Positions 1 through 8,712 of a DNA stretch of 33,325 nt are shown here, piece after piece. The notes beneath the pieces are model-generated. The model saw only the letters and a program-made list of their open reading frames with translations. It ran no database searches and was not told the DNA's origin. Origin of the DNA: an uncultured Eubacteriales bacterium. GTDB lineage: Bacteria; Bacillota; Clostridia; Oscillospirales; CAG-272. Numbering within the stretch: position 1 is the first letter of the stretch; each line of letters opens with the position of its first letter. The position numbers and the translations under genes were made by a program. The stretch lies in NCBI GenBank assembly GCA_958352145.1, contig CATWNM010000028.1, forward strand, positions 1 to 33,325, in the 5' to 3' direction.

Positions 1-3000
1 GAACGCTCTTGCCATAATACACGGTGTGGATGTTGGCCGCCGCGGTCAGCGCCTGCGCTACCGTAAATTTATTGTCCGGCGAAAACGCCGCCGCGCTCGT
101 GCCGTTTGCCAGCGCGTATTCGTATGCAATCTTCACATACGCATAAAACCATTTATCCGCAGTCACGTCGGCAAACTGATTCTCATACGTGCGAACAGCT
201 TTGAAAGGGCTGACCGCATCCAGCGTACCGGTCGTCTGGAAGCCGCCGATCCGTTCCGAAACCGCCATCGGATTGATTGCGACCGTGAACACCGTATCCA
301 CCGGCTGAGGCGCATCCATCTGCGGGAAGCCGTTCTCGTCAAAGCGGATTTCCTGCATATGCATGCGGCGCATCGTATATGCGGAATAGTGATATTCTTT
401 GGCATGATATACCCCGAGATATTTGCCGTCGGGCGTTTTTGTCACCACCATCGCGCCGGGAGAATATACAAGATTTGCATAATCGGTAAACTGCAGCGGC
501 TCCGAGAATTTCTCCCAAAGCGAAGCATCGAGCAGCGAATCCGACTCAGTTCCGTTGAAGCGCATCAGGCCGGTGCAGTATTCGTCGGTGCGCGTATGTC
601 CGGCCGCAAAGATCAGCCAGAGCGTGCCGTCCGGCCCGTAGAACGGATACGGCCCCTCCATGATATTTTTCTCATAATCGTACTGCGGCGATGACAAAAG
701 AATCTGTTTGGAAGCCATCGTATACGGGTTCGACATTTCGCACACGCGCAGACGCTGAATGTGCGTAGGAGAAATGTCCTCCGCGGAATAGAAGCCGCTG
801 CAGAACATATACAGCTTTCCGCCGTGCTCGATCAGACGCGGGGAAAGATAAGAGTAAACGCCGGTATCGAGATTTTGAATACAGCCGATCATCGTATAAC
901 TGCCGGTAGGATCGTCAGGCTGTCCCTCCCAGACATACGGCAGCCGAAAATCCGCGCCGGTAGCGGCATCGTTTTCGGTCTGCGCGGCCGCGTACACGTA
1001 CCATTTGCCGTCCAGATGGTAAAGCTGGGGCGCCCAGAGCGCAGTCATTTCCTGCGCCTCGCCGCTCACAGCCTGACTCCAGATCATAACCGGCTCCACC
1101 TTGCCGATGTCGCAGAGATTCGCCGCTTTGGAGATCCAGAGCGCGGGCTTCGACTGATAGCTGTTGGAATAGGTATAGTAATACCAGCCGTTTGCATACA
1201 CAATCGAGGGATCGGCAAAGCCCGCGATCGGATTTTGATACTCGATGTCCCCGGAAAGCGCCTTGGTAAGATCGACATTTTCCGCCACGTTCACCGCTGA
1301 AGTTCCGTTTCCGGCAAGGCCGGCCGTGCCGAGGATCGAGCTTGCGCGGCTGAGATCGGATGCGCCGATATTCAGCGTATAGACGCCGTCAAACGTGGGC
1401 GCGCTGCCGGGCGCGGCAAGAATATCGCCCTCAAAGACGCTGCCAAAGGCGTTGATGGTGATATTGCCGGTATAAGCGAGCGTCTCGCCCGCCATCCCGA
1501 AGACCGAGCAGGCGAATATGCCGCCCTCTGCGTTCAGCACGGCGTTTCCGGTCAGATTGTTCATGCCGCCGATGTAGCAGTCGTCGGTAAAGGTACCGCC
1601 GCGCACGGTCAGCGTGATGTCTCCGATCAGCCGCCGGGATGTGGAAGCGCCGGCCGCCGTGGTAAATTGGCCGCCGGAAAGACTTCCCCACGTACCGCTT
1701 TCCACAAGGATCTCCGGATTCTTCCTGAGGCTGGCGGAGATTGCTGCTGATCCCGCGATCAGATCCGGATAATCCTCGGTGCGGTTGTCGTAAAAGATCT
1801 CGCACTCGACGCCTTCTCCGATCGTGAGCTTGTTGCCCTCCGCAGAGATATAGGTATCATTGGCCGCCGCAACGATTCGGATATCCGAAAATTCGGTTTC
1901 GTCCGAAAGGGATATGTATTTCCACAGTTCGATATGCGCGCCGTCCAGCGCTGCATAGTCGATGCCGCCGTAGCTGGAAGTAACCGTGACTTTGCCGCCC
2001 GTGCGGCGGAGCGTTTTGCCACCGCTAAGCGTCAGTTGTCCGCAGACGACGATCGTTCCGCCGCCGTCAAGCTTTGCAGAGGCCTCCGCAATGTCGCTCA
2101 TGGCGTTTTGCGCCGAGGAGCCGTCGCCCGTACCGCCGTCGCGGACAAAGACGGCCGCGCCGTCCTCATACAGCGCCTGCGCGCCGGTATTGGTCAGATC
2201 TGCCGTAACTGCGGCGCCCTTGTTTTGCACAAAATATTTTGCGACCGTGCCGGATTTGCTGGCCGCAACGACGCCAGCCACGCTGCCGCCGGTCAGTTCT
2301 ACGCCGCCGCTTCCGGGCGTGCCCGCTTCGGCCGCATACACGGCAGTCGTCACGCTGCCGCCGCGGACCGACACCATACAGCCGCCGCGCGTGCCCGCCG
2401 AGCCGCCGTATACGGTGCCTGCGGTTCCGCCCTCAAGGCGCACAAAGGTCGAAGCGCTGCTGCTGGTCACGCTGCCGCCGCGCAGAGCCGCAAACGTGCC
2501 GGACTGTACGGTCACGCCGTGGGTCTTCTCCCCGCTGCCGCCGTCCAGCGAGACCGTGCCTGTACAGTTTACATCCTGCCCGGCAGTCAGGTCATATCCG
2601 GACGCGCAGAGGGTGCCTGTTCCAGCAAGCGTCACCGCCTCAAGAATAGTCTCTCCTCCAAGCGCAACGTCTCCGGCAAGATTCAACTGCGCGCCGGCAG
2701 CGCGGTAATCCGTACCGCCCCACACGCTGGTGATGCGCAGCGTCTTTGAATACGCCGCGAGCGTTTCAGACCCGATTTGAACATTGCCGCAGACGACGAT
2801 CACGCCACCGCGTCCCTCCAGCGCCGCCGCAGCCGCCGCAAGCGTTTTTTTGGCGGCCGCAGCGGTTTCTCCGCTTGCCGCGTCGTTGCCGCTGCCGCTG
2901 ACAAACACAGTTTTGTCAAATCCAACCGTCGGAAGACTGATCGACGGCGCGATATCAGCAAGGGCGCTGCCGCGCACGCACTGCGCGTCAAAACCGCCGA

Positions 3001-3073
3001 ACGAGGCGGGGAAATAGCCGCCGGTGACCGTGAGATAAAAATCCCCGTCCACATAGCTCGCCACAGTATCGTG
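1..3073 (-). CDS. C-terminal part of a GH43 and SLH surface protein (partial, frameshifted from its 5' end)
   Basis: This reading frame is open from about position 3073 to the left edge of the window, so its C-terminus is missing. It continues the protein begun at 3950 after a +1 frame change. First come two further copies of a beta-solenoid-like module (starting VFVSGSGND and VFVRDGGTGDG, with GGTIVVCG inside). From about 1243 a glycoside hydrolase family 43 five-bladed propeller follows: FADPSIVY carries the usual catalytic base Asp, ALWAPQLYHLDGKWY the middle-Asp region, and MEGPYPFYGPDG the general-acid Glu. From about 190 to the edge the sequence reads as an S-layer homology domain (FADVTADKWFYAYVKIAYEY, then FSPDNKFTVAQALTAAANI). 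GH43 enzymes attack arabinan, xylan or related side chains, and SLH domains tie proteins to the cell wall. The exact substrate cannot be told. The propeller and SLH calls are firm; the solenoid call is an inference from repeat pattern. Confidence 0.8.
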
Positions 3074-3950
3074 CGCCCGAGCGGAAATTGCCGCCGTTTA
3101 TCGTGATGCGGACGTTGCCTTTGGTGAAAGCGTTATTGGAAACCGTCGCATTGTAGCCCGGACGGCCGATGCCCATGACCGAGCAATTGATCGTACCGCC
3201 GTTGATGATGATATTGGCGTCCCCGTACAACGCGTCAAAGCCCGCCACGGCAACGATGCCGTTTTTGTCGGACGCCGTCGAGGTCGAAGTAATCAGGCCG
3301 CCGTTGATGATGATCGTCACGTCGCCGATCGTGCCGACCGGCTGCGCTTCGCCGGAGCGGACACTGCCCCCGCGCACATACCAAAAGGTTCCGCTGTCGA
3401 TCTGGATCGTATAGCCAAAAAAGCTGGCGCTCTGCGCCGTGGTCAGGCCCGCGCAGTCGGTTCCGCCCCAAATGGCCATCGGATTCGTATTGTACTGGCA
3501 GGTAATGCCCTCGCCCATCGTCAGGTCGTTGCCGCGGCAGAATATATCCACGCCGCTGGCGGAGGTCAGCTTGATGTTTTCAAATTTTGTGGGACCGCCG
3601 AGAAAAAGATCGGTCATGATCGAAAGGCGCGCGCCGGCTGTGCTTGCATAGTTGACGCCGTCCCATACGCTGGTAAACGTGATGAGATTGTCGCGCGCCG
3701 GGAATGTAGCCAGCGTCTTGGAATCGATGGTCACTACGTTGCAGACAACAACGGTGCCGCCGCCCGCGCCCAGCTTCTGAAAAGCTTGTGTGAGCGTTTT
3801 TACCGGCTCGGCGGCCGAAAGGCCGGAGTTCTGATTGTCGCCGGAATCGCTGACAAAAACAACGTTCTGTTCCGCAGAGGGGGACAAGGCGAGCGCGGCA
3901 AACAGCAGCGCGGCGCAGAACAAAACAAGAAAAATGCGTTTCATTTTCAT
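2988..3950 (-). CDS. N-terminal part of the frameshifted surface GH43 protein, with signal peptide
   Basis: The start at 3950 gives MKMKRIFLVLFCAALLFAAL, a clear signal peptide, and has an AAAGGAACC-like ribosome binding site just upstream. An open frame runs further upstream to 4232, but that part is low-complexity and has no secretion logic. The mature protein opens with one solenoid-like module (VFVSDSGDNQNSG, GGGTVVVCN, then strands ending INGG). Around position 3070 the frame goes wrong: after INGGNFRSGA this frame continues into an Arg- and Cys-rich tail and stops at 2988, while the +1 frame continues naturally with HDTVASYVDGDFYLTVTGGY. One surplus base or two missing bases would explain it. 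Either the gene is broken in this strain or the assembly holds an error. It probably forms one protein with the 1-3073 segment. Confidence 0.75.
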   Translation of the reverse strand: MKMKRIFLVLFCAALLFAALALSPSAEQNVVFVSDSGDNQNSGLSAAEPVKTLTQAFQKLGAGGGTVVVCNVVTIDSKTLATFPARDNLITFTSVWDGVNYASTAGARLSIMTDLFLGGPTKFENIKLTSASGVDIFCRGNDLTMGEGITCQYNTNPMAIWGGTDCAGLTTAQSASFFGYTIQIDSGTFWYVRGGSVRSGEAQPVGTIGDVTIIINGGLITSTSTASDKNGIVAVAGFDALYGDANIIINGGTINCSVMGIGRPGYNATVSNNAFTKGNVRITINGGNFRSGARYCGELCGRGFLSHGHRRLFPRLVRRF

Positions 3951-4192
3951 GGATAAGGTTCCTTTCCTTTGGGTCGCTTGGATTGCAAACAGCGCGGTTA
4001 AACTGTCCTGTGCCGCCAAGCTGTGTACGAGACACAAAAGGGGTGCCTGGCCTTTGTCCCCAAAACCCGAAGCATGTGCTCTGGTCCGGGAGAATGGCAG
4101 CATGGATTGGCAGTGTGGAGCAGATTTATAAAACCGCGCCGTTTTTCCTGAAATTTTTAATTGTGCATCAAAAGAACAGGCAGGACGATTTC
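3951..4192. other. Gap between the two surface-protein genes, no gene seen
   Basis: No convincing coding region lies here on either strand; the open frames present lack ribosome binding sites and family-like composition. The region separates the stop of the stalk-domain protein (4251) from the start of the GH43/SLH protein (3950). I see no clean minus-strand promoter. The stretch at about 4028-4060 can fold on itself (ACAAAAGG against CCTTTGT), which may only reflect base composition. Confidence 0.4.
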
Positions 4193-4235
4193 TTTTTGCA
4201 CCTGCCCTGCCAAAACGGCAGAGCAGGTGCAAAAA
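4193..4235 (-). terminator. Long stem-loop after the stalk-domain surface protein gene
   Basis: TTTTTGCACCTGC, one mismatch, CTGCC, a 5-base loop AAAAC, then GGCAG, one mismatch, GCAGGTGCAAAAA form a nearly perfect stem of about 19 pairs. It begins 16 nt past the stop at 4251. Unlike a textbook terminator, the run after the stem is A on both strands (the U run lies on the 5' side), so termination is not assured. It may instead stabilise mRNA ends between the two surface-protein genes. Confidence 0.5.
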
Positions 4236-4250
4236 TTCCGTATTGCCCGC

Positions 4251-5666
4251 TTATTTTGTAATGGTTGCCGTGCTGGTCGCGCCGTCCCAGTTTACGGTCG
4301 CGCCAAGCGCCTCCGCAACAAAGCGCACCGGCAGATAGGTTCTCGAATTCTCGATGAACGCGGGCGCGTCGAGCGGCTTTGCCTCTCCGTTGACGGTCGC
4401 CGTCGTCGCACCGATCGTGATCTTGATCTCAATCGTGCCGCTCGTGAGCGTCGCCGTGCTGGTCGCGCCGTCCCAGGCTACAGTTGCGCCAAGATTCTCC
4501 GCAACGAAACGCACAGGCAGCATCGTGCGGCTCTGGCGGATGATCGGCGCCGCGTCGAGCGCTTTCGCTACGCCGTTGACATAGCCGTTCATATCCCCGA
4601 TCGTCATTTTGATTTCTGTACCGGCAGACTCGCCATAAGCGATCACCCGGCCGAAGCTTTCCAGATCGACGCGCTCTTTGAGCCAAGCGTCGGTGACGTT
4701 TTTCGCCTCGGAGAGGTCAAGCACAGTCGTACCGTAGTTGACCGCGATCTGGCTGTAAGCGCCGGCCGCAGTCAAGCCGTTCCACACGGCGGACTCGCTA
4801 TAACCCGGCTCAGTGATCGTAAAGTAATTGTTCGGGATAAAGTTTTCGGTGATTTTCACCGTAACATCCACGGTATACGCCATCTTCTCCGCGCCGCAGG
4901 CCGTGATGAACTCGGTCACCGAACCGCCGTCCAGCGTGATATTCGCCTTGCCGGCCGCATCGGCCTGCGAACCCCAACGGTAGCAGCCGAAGACTTTTTG
5001 GATTTCCGCCGTGCCGCCGATGGTCAGGTTGGCCGTGCCGGTATATACCGCCTTGCCGCCCGAACGTCCCACGTTGCGGCCAAGGCCAACAAGCTCTCTG
5101 AACGTTCCGGAAAGCAGCGTCACGTGCGTGTCCTTGGAATAATCCTCGTCCGGCACGCCGACAACGGCGTTGGTATGCTCCATGCCGCCGACGACGACGA
5201 ATTCGGAGATATTCTCCATTACGCAGCCCTCGCCGAAGGTGAGGTCAAAGAAACGTCCCGCAAAAACCTGCGTCTTACCGTCCGCATTGTAGAAGGTAAT
5301 GTTCTCAAACACCGTGTTTCCGGTGCAGAAGAAACGCTCCGCGGCGGCCGAAATCAGCTTTGCGCCGCTCTGCTGCGCGGTGATCGTGACGGTGCCGCCG
5401 GTCGCGGGCGCCGTAAACGCGGGCACAGAAGCGTCATAGTTGATCGAATTCTTCAGCGTATAGTCGCCGCAGAGAACGACCGTGCCGCCGTTTGGCAACG
5501 CAGACATCGCATCCGCAAGGTCGCCGAAGGGCGTCTGCATGCTGCTTCCGTCGCCGGTTCCGCCGTCTCTCAGATACACGACGTCCGCCGCGGACGCGGC
5601 CAGCGCAAGCGCGGTCATGGTCAGCATGACGCAAAGCGCCGTCAGGAAAACTCTCAATTTTTTCAT
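4251..5666 (-). CDS. Secreted beta-solenoid-like protein with two copper-amine-oxidase-N type stalk domains
   Basis: The start at 5666 (MKKLRVFLTALCVMLTMTAL) follows GGTGG at good spacing; the in-frame GTG at 5675 is less likely because it overlaps that site. A signal peptide ending near ASAA is followed by one solenoid-like module (VVYLRDGGTGDGSS, GGTVVLCGDYTL, FENITF) that closely matches the modules in the neighbouring GH43/SLH protein. The C-terminal third holds two tandem copies of a domain with the pattern SRTxLPVRFVAExLGATVxWDG. That is the hallmark of the copper amine oxidase N-terminal-like (stalk) domain family, which is common on clostridial and Paenibacillus surface proteins and lacks oxidase activity. 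Total length is 471 residues. It sits 46 nt behind the sugar-binding lipoprotein gene and is probably co-transcribed. The likely role is a surface glycan-binding or scaffold protein; no catalytic motif is visible. Confidence 0.8.
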   Translation of the reverse strand: MKKLRVFLTALCVMLTMTALALAASAADVVYLRDGGTGDGSSMQTPFGDLADAMSALPNGGTVVLCGDYTLKNSINYDASVPAFTAPATGGTVTITAQQSGAKLISAAAERFFCTGNTVFENITFYNADGKTQVFAGRFFDLTFGEGCVMENISEFVVVGGMEHTNAVVGVPDEDYSKDTHVTLLSGTFRELVGLGRNVGRSGGKAVYTGTANLTIGGTAEIQKVFGCYRWGSQADAAGKANITLDGGSVTEFITACGAEKMAYTVDVTVKITENFIPNNYFTITEPGYSESAVWNGLTAAGAYSQIAVNYGTTVLDLSEAKNVTDAWLKERVDLESFGRVIAYGESAGTEIKMTIGDMNGYVNGVAKALDAAPIIRQSRTMLPVRFVAENLGATVAWDGATSTATLTSGTIEIKITIGATTATVNGEAKPLDAPAFIENSRTYLPVRFVAEALGATVNWDGATSTATITK

Positions 5667-5712
5667 AAGTTCCACCTTTCCTCACCAAGGCTTTCCGGCA
5701 GGATGCAGACTG

Positions 5713-7239
5713 TTACTGCGCCCAGACGTCGGCAGCCTCTTTGTATTTTTCATTGACTTCTGCAAGCGCCGTCTGCGCAGCGCTCTTATAGGAGTCGAAT
5801 GTCGAAACGAAATCGGTGCTTCCCTTGCGGAAGAGGAAGATCAATTCTTTATTGATATTTGCAGGCTGGATGTAGAAACCGATATCATAGGAACGGGTCT
5901 CGGCCATCAGTTCAAGCGTCGCCACGCTGTCCTCGTCGCGGAAATACTGACCGGTCAGCGTCGTATCGTAGTAAGCGCCGGTCATGTATTCCTTGCCGTA
6001 ATACGCGAGCGCCTCAAGGACCGCTCCGGATTTTTCGGGATCGCCCGTCATCATCGGCACGCACGCGAACGTCATATGATACGGAGAAGGCGTGGTATAA
6101 TATTCCTCCTGATCCGCGTTGTATTTCGGATAGGGCAGGATTCCGTAATCGGTCTCCATATCGCGGTAATTGTCGAGCGACTGAAGCCGTCCAAGGAAGA
6201 AGAGCGCGCGGTTGGAGGAGAACATGTTGATCGCCTCCACAGACGTGTAGCGCTGATAGTTGATCGCATCGCCGCCAAAGCAGATGTTGGTGTAGGTCGT
6301 CATCACATCGACGATCCGCTCGCTGCCGGTCAGCGTCAGGGAAAGCTCGCCGTCGTTTCCGACCGTAACGACCTTTTCGCCCGCACCGCCGAAAACCGCG
6401 TAGGTCGAGTCGTCCCAGGTGATGATGCCGAACTTGTCGCTCATATTATACACGCCGTCCTGGTTGAGGTCTTCGGTCACCTGTTTTGCGTAAGTAGCCA
6501 GCGCTTCGAGCGTCCATTCGCCGTCCGCGACCACCTGATAGAAGTCATCCTCAATATTGTGATCGGCCTTGACCTGCTTGTTGAAGCCAACCACGTTCTG
6601 CTGCATGTCGTCCCAAACCGTGATATCACCGGTGGTGAAGAAGATCGCGCCGTGGATAGTCAGTTCGGTATTGGCGCGCTGATCCCACCAGGAATTATTG
6701 AGATTGAGCGCCTCGATCGAGCCAAGCTCGTACAGCGCGTCGGCCGTTGCCAGCGGAATCGCGTCGTAAGCGGCAATGATGGCCGCGTCATAATCGTCGC
6801 TGCCCGCAGTCGCCGCGGTGAGCAGCTTTTGGTAGGCCTGATTGCTTCCGCCCATATCCTCGATGACGTTCAGCTTGATGCCGTACAATTCCTCCACGGC
6901 GGCGTTTTTGCGGTAAACGGCTTCTTCAAGCTGCGTTTTTTCGTAACCCGCTTCAAGCGCGCTGAAATCTTTGAATTCGACGTTGCAGTCTCCGGCTTTA
7001 CCGGACACAAGCAAATTGAACTCGCCCTCGAATTTTTGCTCCAGCGGCGTGAATTTGTCGACATGCTCCGGTTCCGTCTGATCCGCAGAGTCAGAGGTTG
7101 AAACGGAAGATGCGTCTTGCCCCGAATCGGCGCCGTTTGTGTTTGCAGGATCCTTTTCCCCGCAGGCGAACAGGGTCGCAGCGCTGAGCAGCATTGCCGC
7201 GCACAGCGCAAGGGTCGTCGCCTTTTTCATGTTGAACAT
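5713..7239 (-). CDS. ABC transporter sugar-binding lipoprotein (extracellular solute-binding family 1-like)
   Basis: The protein has 508 residues. The start at 7239 has AAAGGAAA upstream. The N-terminus MFNMKKATTLALCAAMLLSA continues into ATLFAC, a lipobox with Cys26 as the lipid-anchored residue, followed by a Ser/Thr/Asp-rich linker. The rest has the two-lobe layout of large clostridial sugar-binding proteins: YDAAIIAAYDAIPLA, then ELTIHGAIFFTTGDITVWDD, a central GEWTLEALATYAK segment, DLNQDGVYNMSDKFGI and a FFLGRLQSLDNYR hinge region. Such proteins capture oligosaccharides and deliver them to two membrane permeases and an ATPase. No permease genes are in the window, so the partners must lie elsewhere. 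An AraC regulator lies directly upstream in the same direction and the stalk-domain surface protein lies 46 nt downstream. The specific sugar cannot be inferred. Confidence 0.88.
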   Translation of the reverse strand: MFNMKKATTLALCAAMLLSAATLFACGEKDPANTNGADSGQDASSVSTSDSADQTEPEHVDKFTPLEQKFEGEFNLLVSGKAGDCNVEFKDFSALEAGYEKTQLEEAVYRKNAAVEELYGIKLNVIEDMGGSNQAYQKLLTAATAGSDDYDAAIIAAYDAIPLATADALYELGSIEALNLNNSWWDQRANTELTIHGAIFFTTGDITVWDDMQQNVVGFNKQVKADHNIEDDFYQVVADGEWTLEALATYAKQVTEDLNQDGVYNMSDKFGIITWDDSTYAVFGGAGEKVVTVGNDGELSLTLTGSERIVDVMTTYTNICFGGDAINYQRYTSVEAINMFSSNRALFFLGRLQSLDNYRDMETDYGILPYPKYNADQEEYYTTPSPYHMTFACVPMMTGDPEKSGAVLEALAYYGKEYMTGAYYDTTLTGQYFRDEDSVATLELMAETRSYDIGFYIQPANINKELIFLFRKGSTDFVSTFDSYKSAAQTALAEVNEKYKEAADVWAQ

Positions 7240-7360
7240 AGATCGTTTCCTTTCTTTATGAATTTATAAAAATTGATGGGTCTCTCTCTGTACATTAATC
7301 ATAACATTCCGGGTGCATCCAAAATAGCGTCATTTGTTGGAAATGCTTTGCAAAATGTGT

Positions 7361-7435
7361 TTTTGTGCAAAAAATTTCACCGCTTATTCTGATTTTTTAG
7401 GGGCACTTTAGATTTTTTGAACATTCTTTTGTGCA
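7361..7435 (-). promoter_or_regulatory. Repeated TTTTGTGCA boxes upstream of the sugar-binding protein gene
   Basis: The 207-nt gap between the AraC gene and the lipoprotein gene is AT-rich and contains TTTTGTGCA at 7361-7369 and again at 7427-7435, plus a related TTTGCAAAA near 7348. A weak -10 (TATGAT, near 7300) has no good -35, which fits promoters that need an activator. The idea that the neighbouring AraC protein binds here is inference. Confidence 0.3.
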
Positions 7436-7446
7436 TGTTTCACAAA

Positions 7447-8226
7447 TTATGGAAGCAGGCCCTCATGGGTCAGGATCATTTCCCGGTATTTGCTCGGAGC
7501 CACGCCGAAATGCTTTTTAAACATCCGGGAAAAATTGACAATGTCGCTGTAGCCAGTGTAATAAGCCGCCGATGCGACCGAGTCGTCCCCCGAAACCAGC
7601 CGCTGCGCCGCGCGCTCCAGCCGGTAATCGTTCAAATACTGCTGCGGGGAAACGCCGGTATATTTCCGAAACAGCGTGCTGAAATAACTCCGGTCCAGAT
7701 TCAGTTCCTTTGCAATATCGGTCACGCGGATGCCGTTCATATAGTTCTGCTCGATGTATCGCTTGGCTTTCAGGATATAAGGATTTTGGCGGGTCTGCCG
7801 TCCGGTCTCCATCCGCCGCAGCGCACTCATCAGTTCCCAGAGCTTCCCGCTCAGATATTCCTCCTTGCCGGCGGAGAAATGCGTCGCCTCCAAAAATTCT
7901 GAAAAGATTTGGCCGCAGTCGGGCGCGGTAATCACGTCGGCGCAGAGCAACTGCGGCAGTTCGACATCGCTGTTGAAATGAATCCAAATATAGTGCCACG
8001 GGTCGGCGTCGTCCGCACGGTATTCGTGCGTCTGATGCGGACGGATGACAAAAATCTGCCCGGCTTTAACGTCGTACGATGCGCCGCCTGTGGAAAACCG
8101 CCCTTTGCCCGCCGCGACGTAATGCAGAAGCCAATACGGACGCGGTACGTTGACAGCAAAGCCGGGCGCGCATTTCTGCTGCCCGTAGCCGACCGGGTTG
8201 AGTCCCGGCAGCCGCCGCGCGGTCAA
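7447..8226 (-). CDS. AraC family transcriptional regulator with cupin sensor domain
   Basis: I place the start at the TTG at 8226, because GGGAGGA lies 7 nt before it; the longer frame starting with the TTG at 8247 would place that site inside the gene. This gives 259 residues. The N-terminal half is an AraC-type cupin: PYWLLHYVAAGKGRF, AGQIFVIRPHQTHEYRAD and DPWHYIWIHF are typical of the arabinose-binding fold. The C-terminal about 100 residues carry two helix-turn-helix motifs: GIRVTDIAKELNLDRSYFST, then SVASAAYYTGYSDIVNFSRM with KHFGVAPSKYR. Such proteins bind a sugar and activate nearby catabolic genes. It lies between the GH2 operon and the sugar-binding lipoprotein gene, which is its most likely target. 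Confidence 0.9.
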   Translation of the reverse strand: MTARRLPGLNPVGYGQQKCAPGFAVNVPRPYWLLHYVAAGKGRFSTGGASYDVKAGQIFVIRPHQTHEYRADDADPWHYIWIHFNSDVELPQLLCADVITAPDCGQIFSEFLEATHFSAGKEEYLSGKLWELMSALRRMETGRQTRQNPYILKAKRYIEQNYMNGIRVTDIAKELNLDRSYFSTLFRKYTGVSPQQYLNDYRLERAAQRLVSGDDSVASAAYYTGYSDIVNFSRMFKKHFGVAPSKYREMILTHEGLLP

Positions 8227-8584
8227 TTTGTATTCCTCCCTGAGCAATCCGATCCCCCCTTCGACACACTGAGAACTCTGAAAATCTCAGGTTTTTCAGC
8301 GGACGCATGTTTCGCTTTCTGCACCGGTTTCCGGACGAACGCTCCTCTATTTGTACGATAGCAAAAAATGAAGCGGTCTGGCAAGACAAATTCAAGAATG
8401 AAAACGGACAAAAATAACGAAATTTGAGTATTTTTTGTAAATATAAGCCAAAAAAATCCATGTAAAATTAGAGCAATTGTATAAAAATCAGTTTTTGCAA
8501 ACGCGACGCCGCGCGCAGTGATCGCTCCGTTTAATCTTATGTCCCGCGCGGTCAAATTCATAGCCCCGCCGTACCTCCAACTTC
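8227..8584 (-). other. Long leader upstream of the AraC gene
   Basis: About 360 nt separate the candidate promoter at 8585-8614 from the AraC start. A 112-codon frame (8561 to 8223) opens just after the promoter with GGAGG 12 nt before its ATG, but its composition (one hydrophobic stretch and a random-looking tail) does not look like a conserved protein. The middle of the leader (8350-8500) is strongly AT-rich. I see no recognised riboswitch. Confidence 0.35.
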
Positions 8585-8614
8585 ATTGTACCAGAATCTT
8601 ACGGAACCGCGCAA
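8585..8614 (-). promoter_or_regulatory. Candidate promoter for the AraC gene
   Basis: Read on the minus strand, TTGCGC, an 18-nt spacer and TACAAT form a reasonable housekeeping promoter. It lies behind the GH2 gene stop at 8713 and points towards the AraC gene. The -10 box is one base off consensus. Confidence 0.45.
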
Positions 8615-8712
8615 GACCAATATTGGAAAAATACAGACAAGCCGGCGGTGTAATATTCGCCAGAACCGTCAAAAATTTGCGCGGCTGGAAAACGCTGCAT
8701 CCCAAACGCGGA

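Noticed and set aside
4028..4060. Possible riboswitch-like fold upstream of the GH43/SLH gene
   Set aside because: Only a short bulged pairing can be drawn and it matches no riboswitch consensus I know.
3951..4232. 94-residue N-terminal extension of the GH43/SLH protein
   Set aside because: It would bury the signal peptide and lacks a start signal; the ATG at 3950 has both.
4161..5756. Plus-strand open frame of 531 codons opposite the stalk-domain protein
   Set aside because: Antisense shadow: Arg/His/Ala-rich, no ribosome binding site, and the minus strand encodes a signal peptide and repeated known domains.
8223..8561. 112-codon minus-strand frame in the AraC leader; it shares TTGACCGCGCGG at its start with the AraC start
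   Set aside because: Composition and tail look random and the ribosome binding site is too far away. A shared 12-mer is not rare in a window of this size and GC content. Kept only as a note on the leader.
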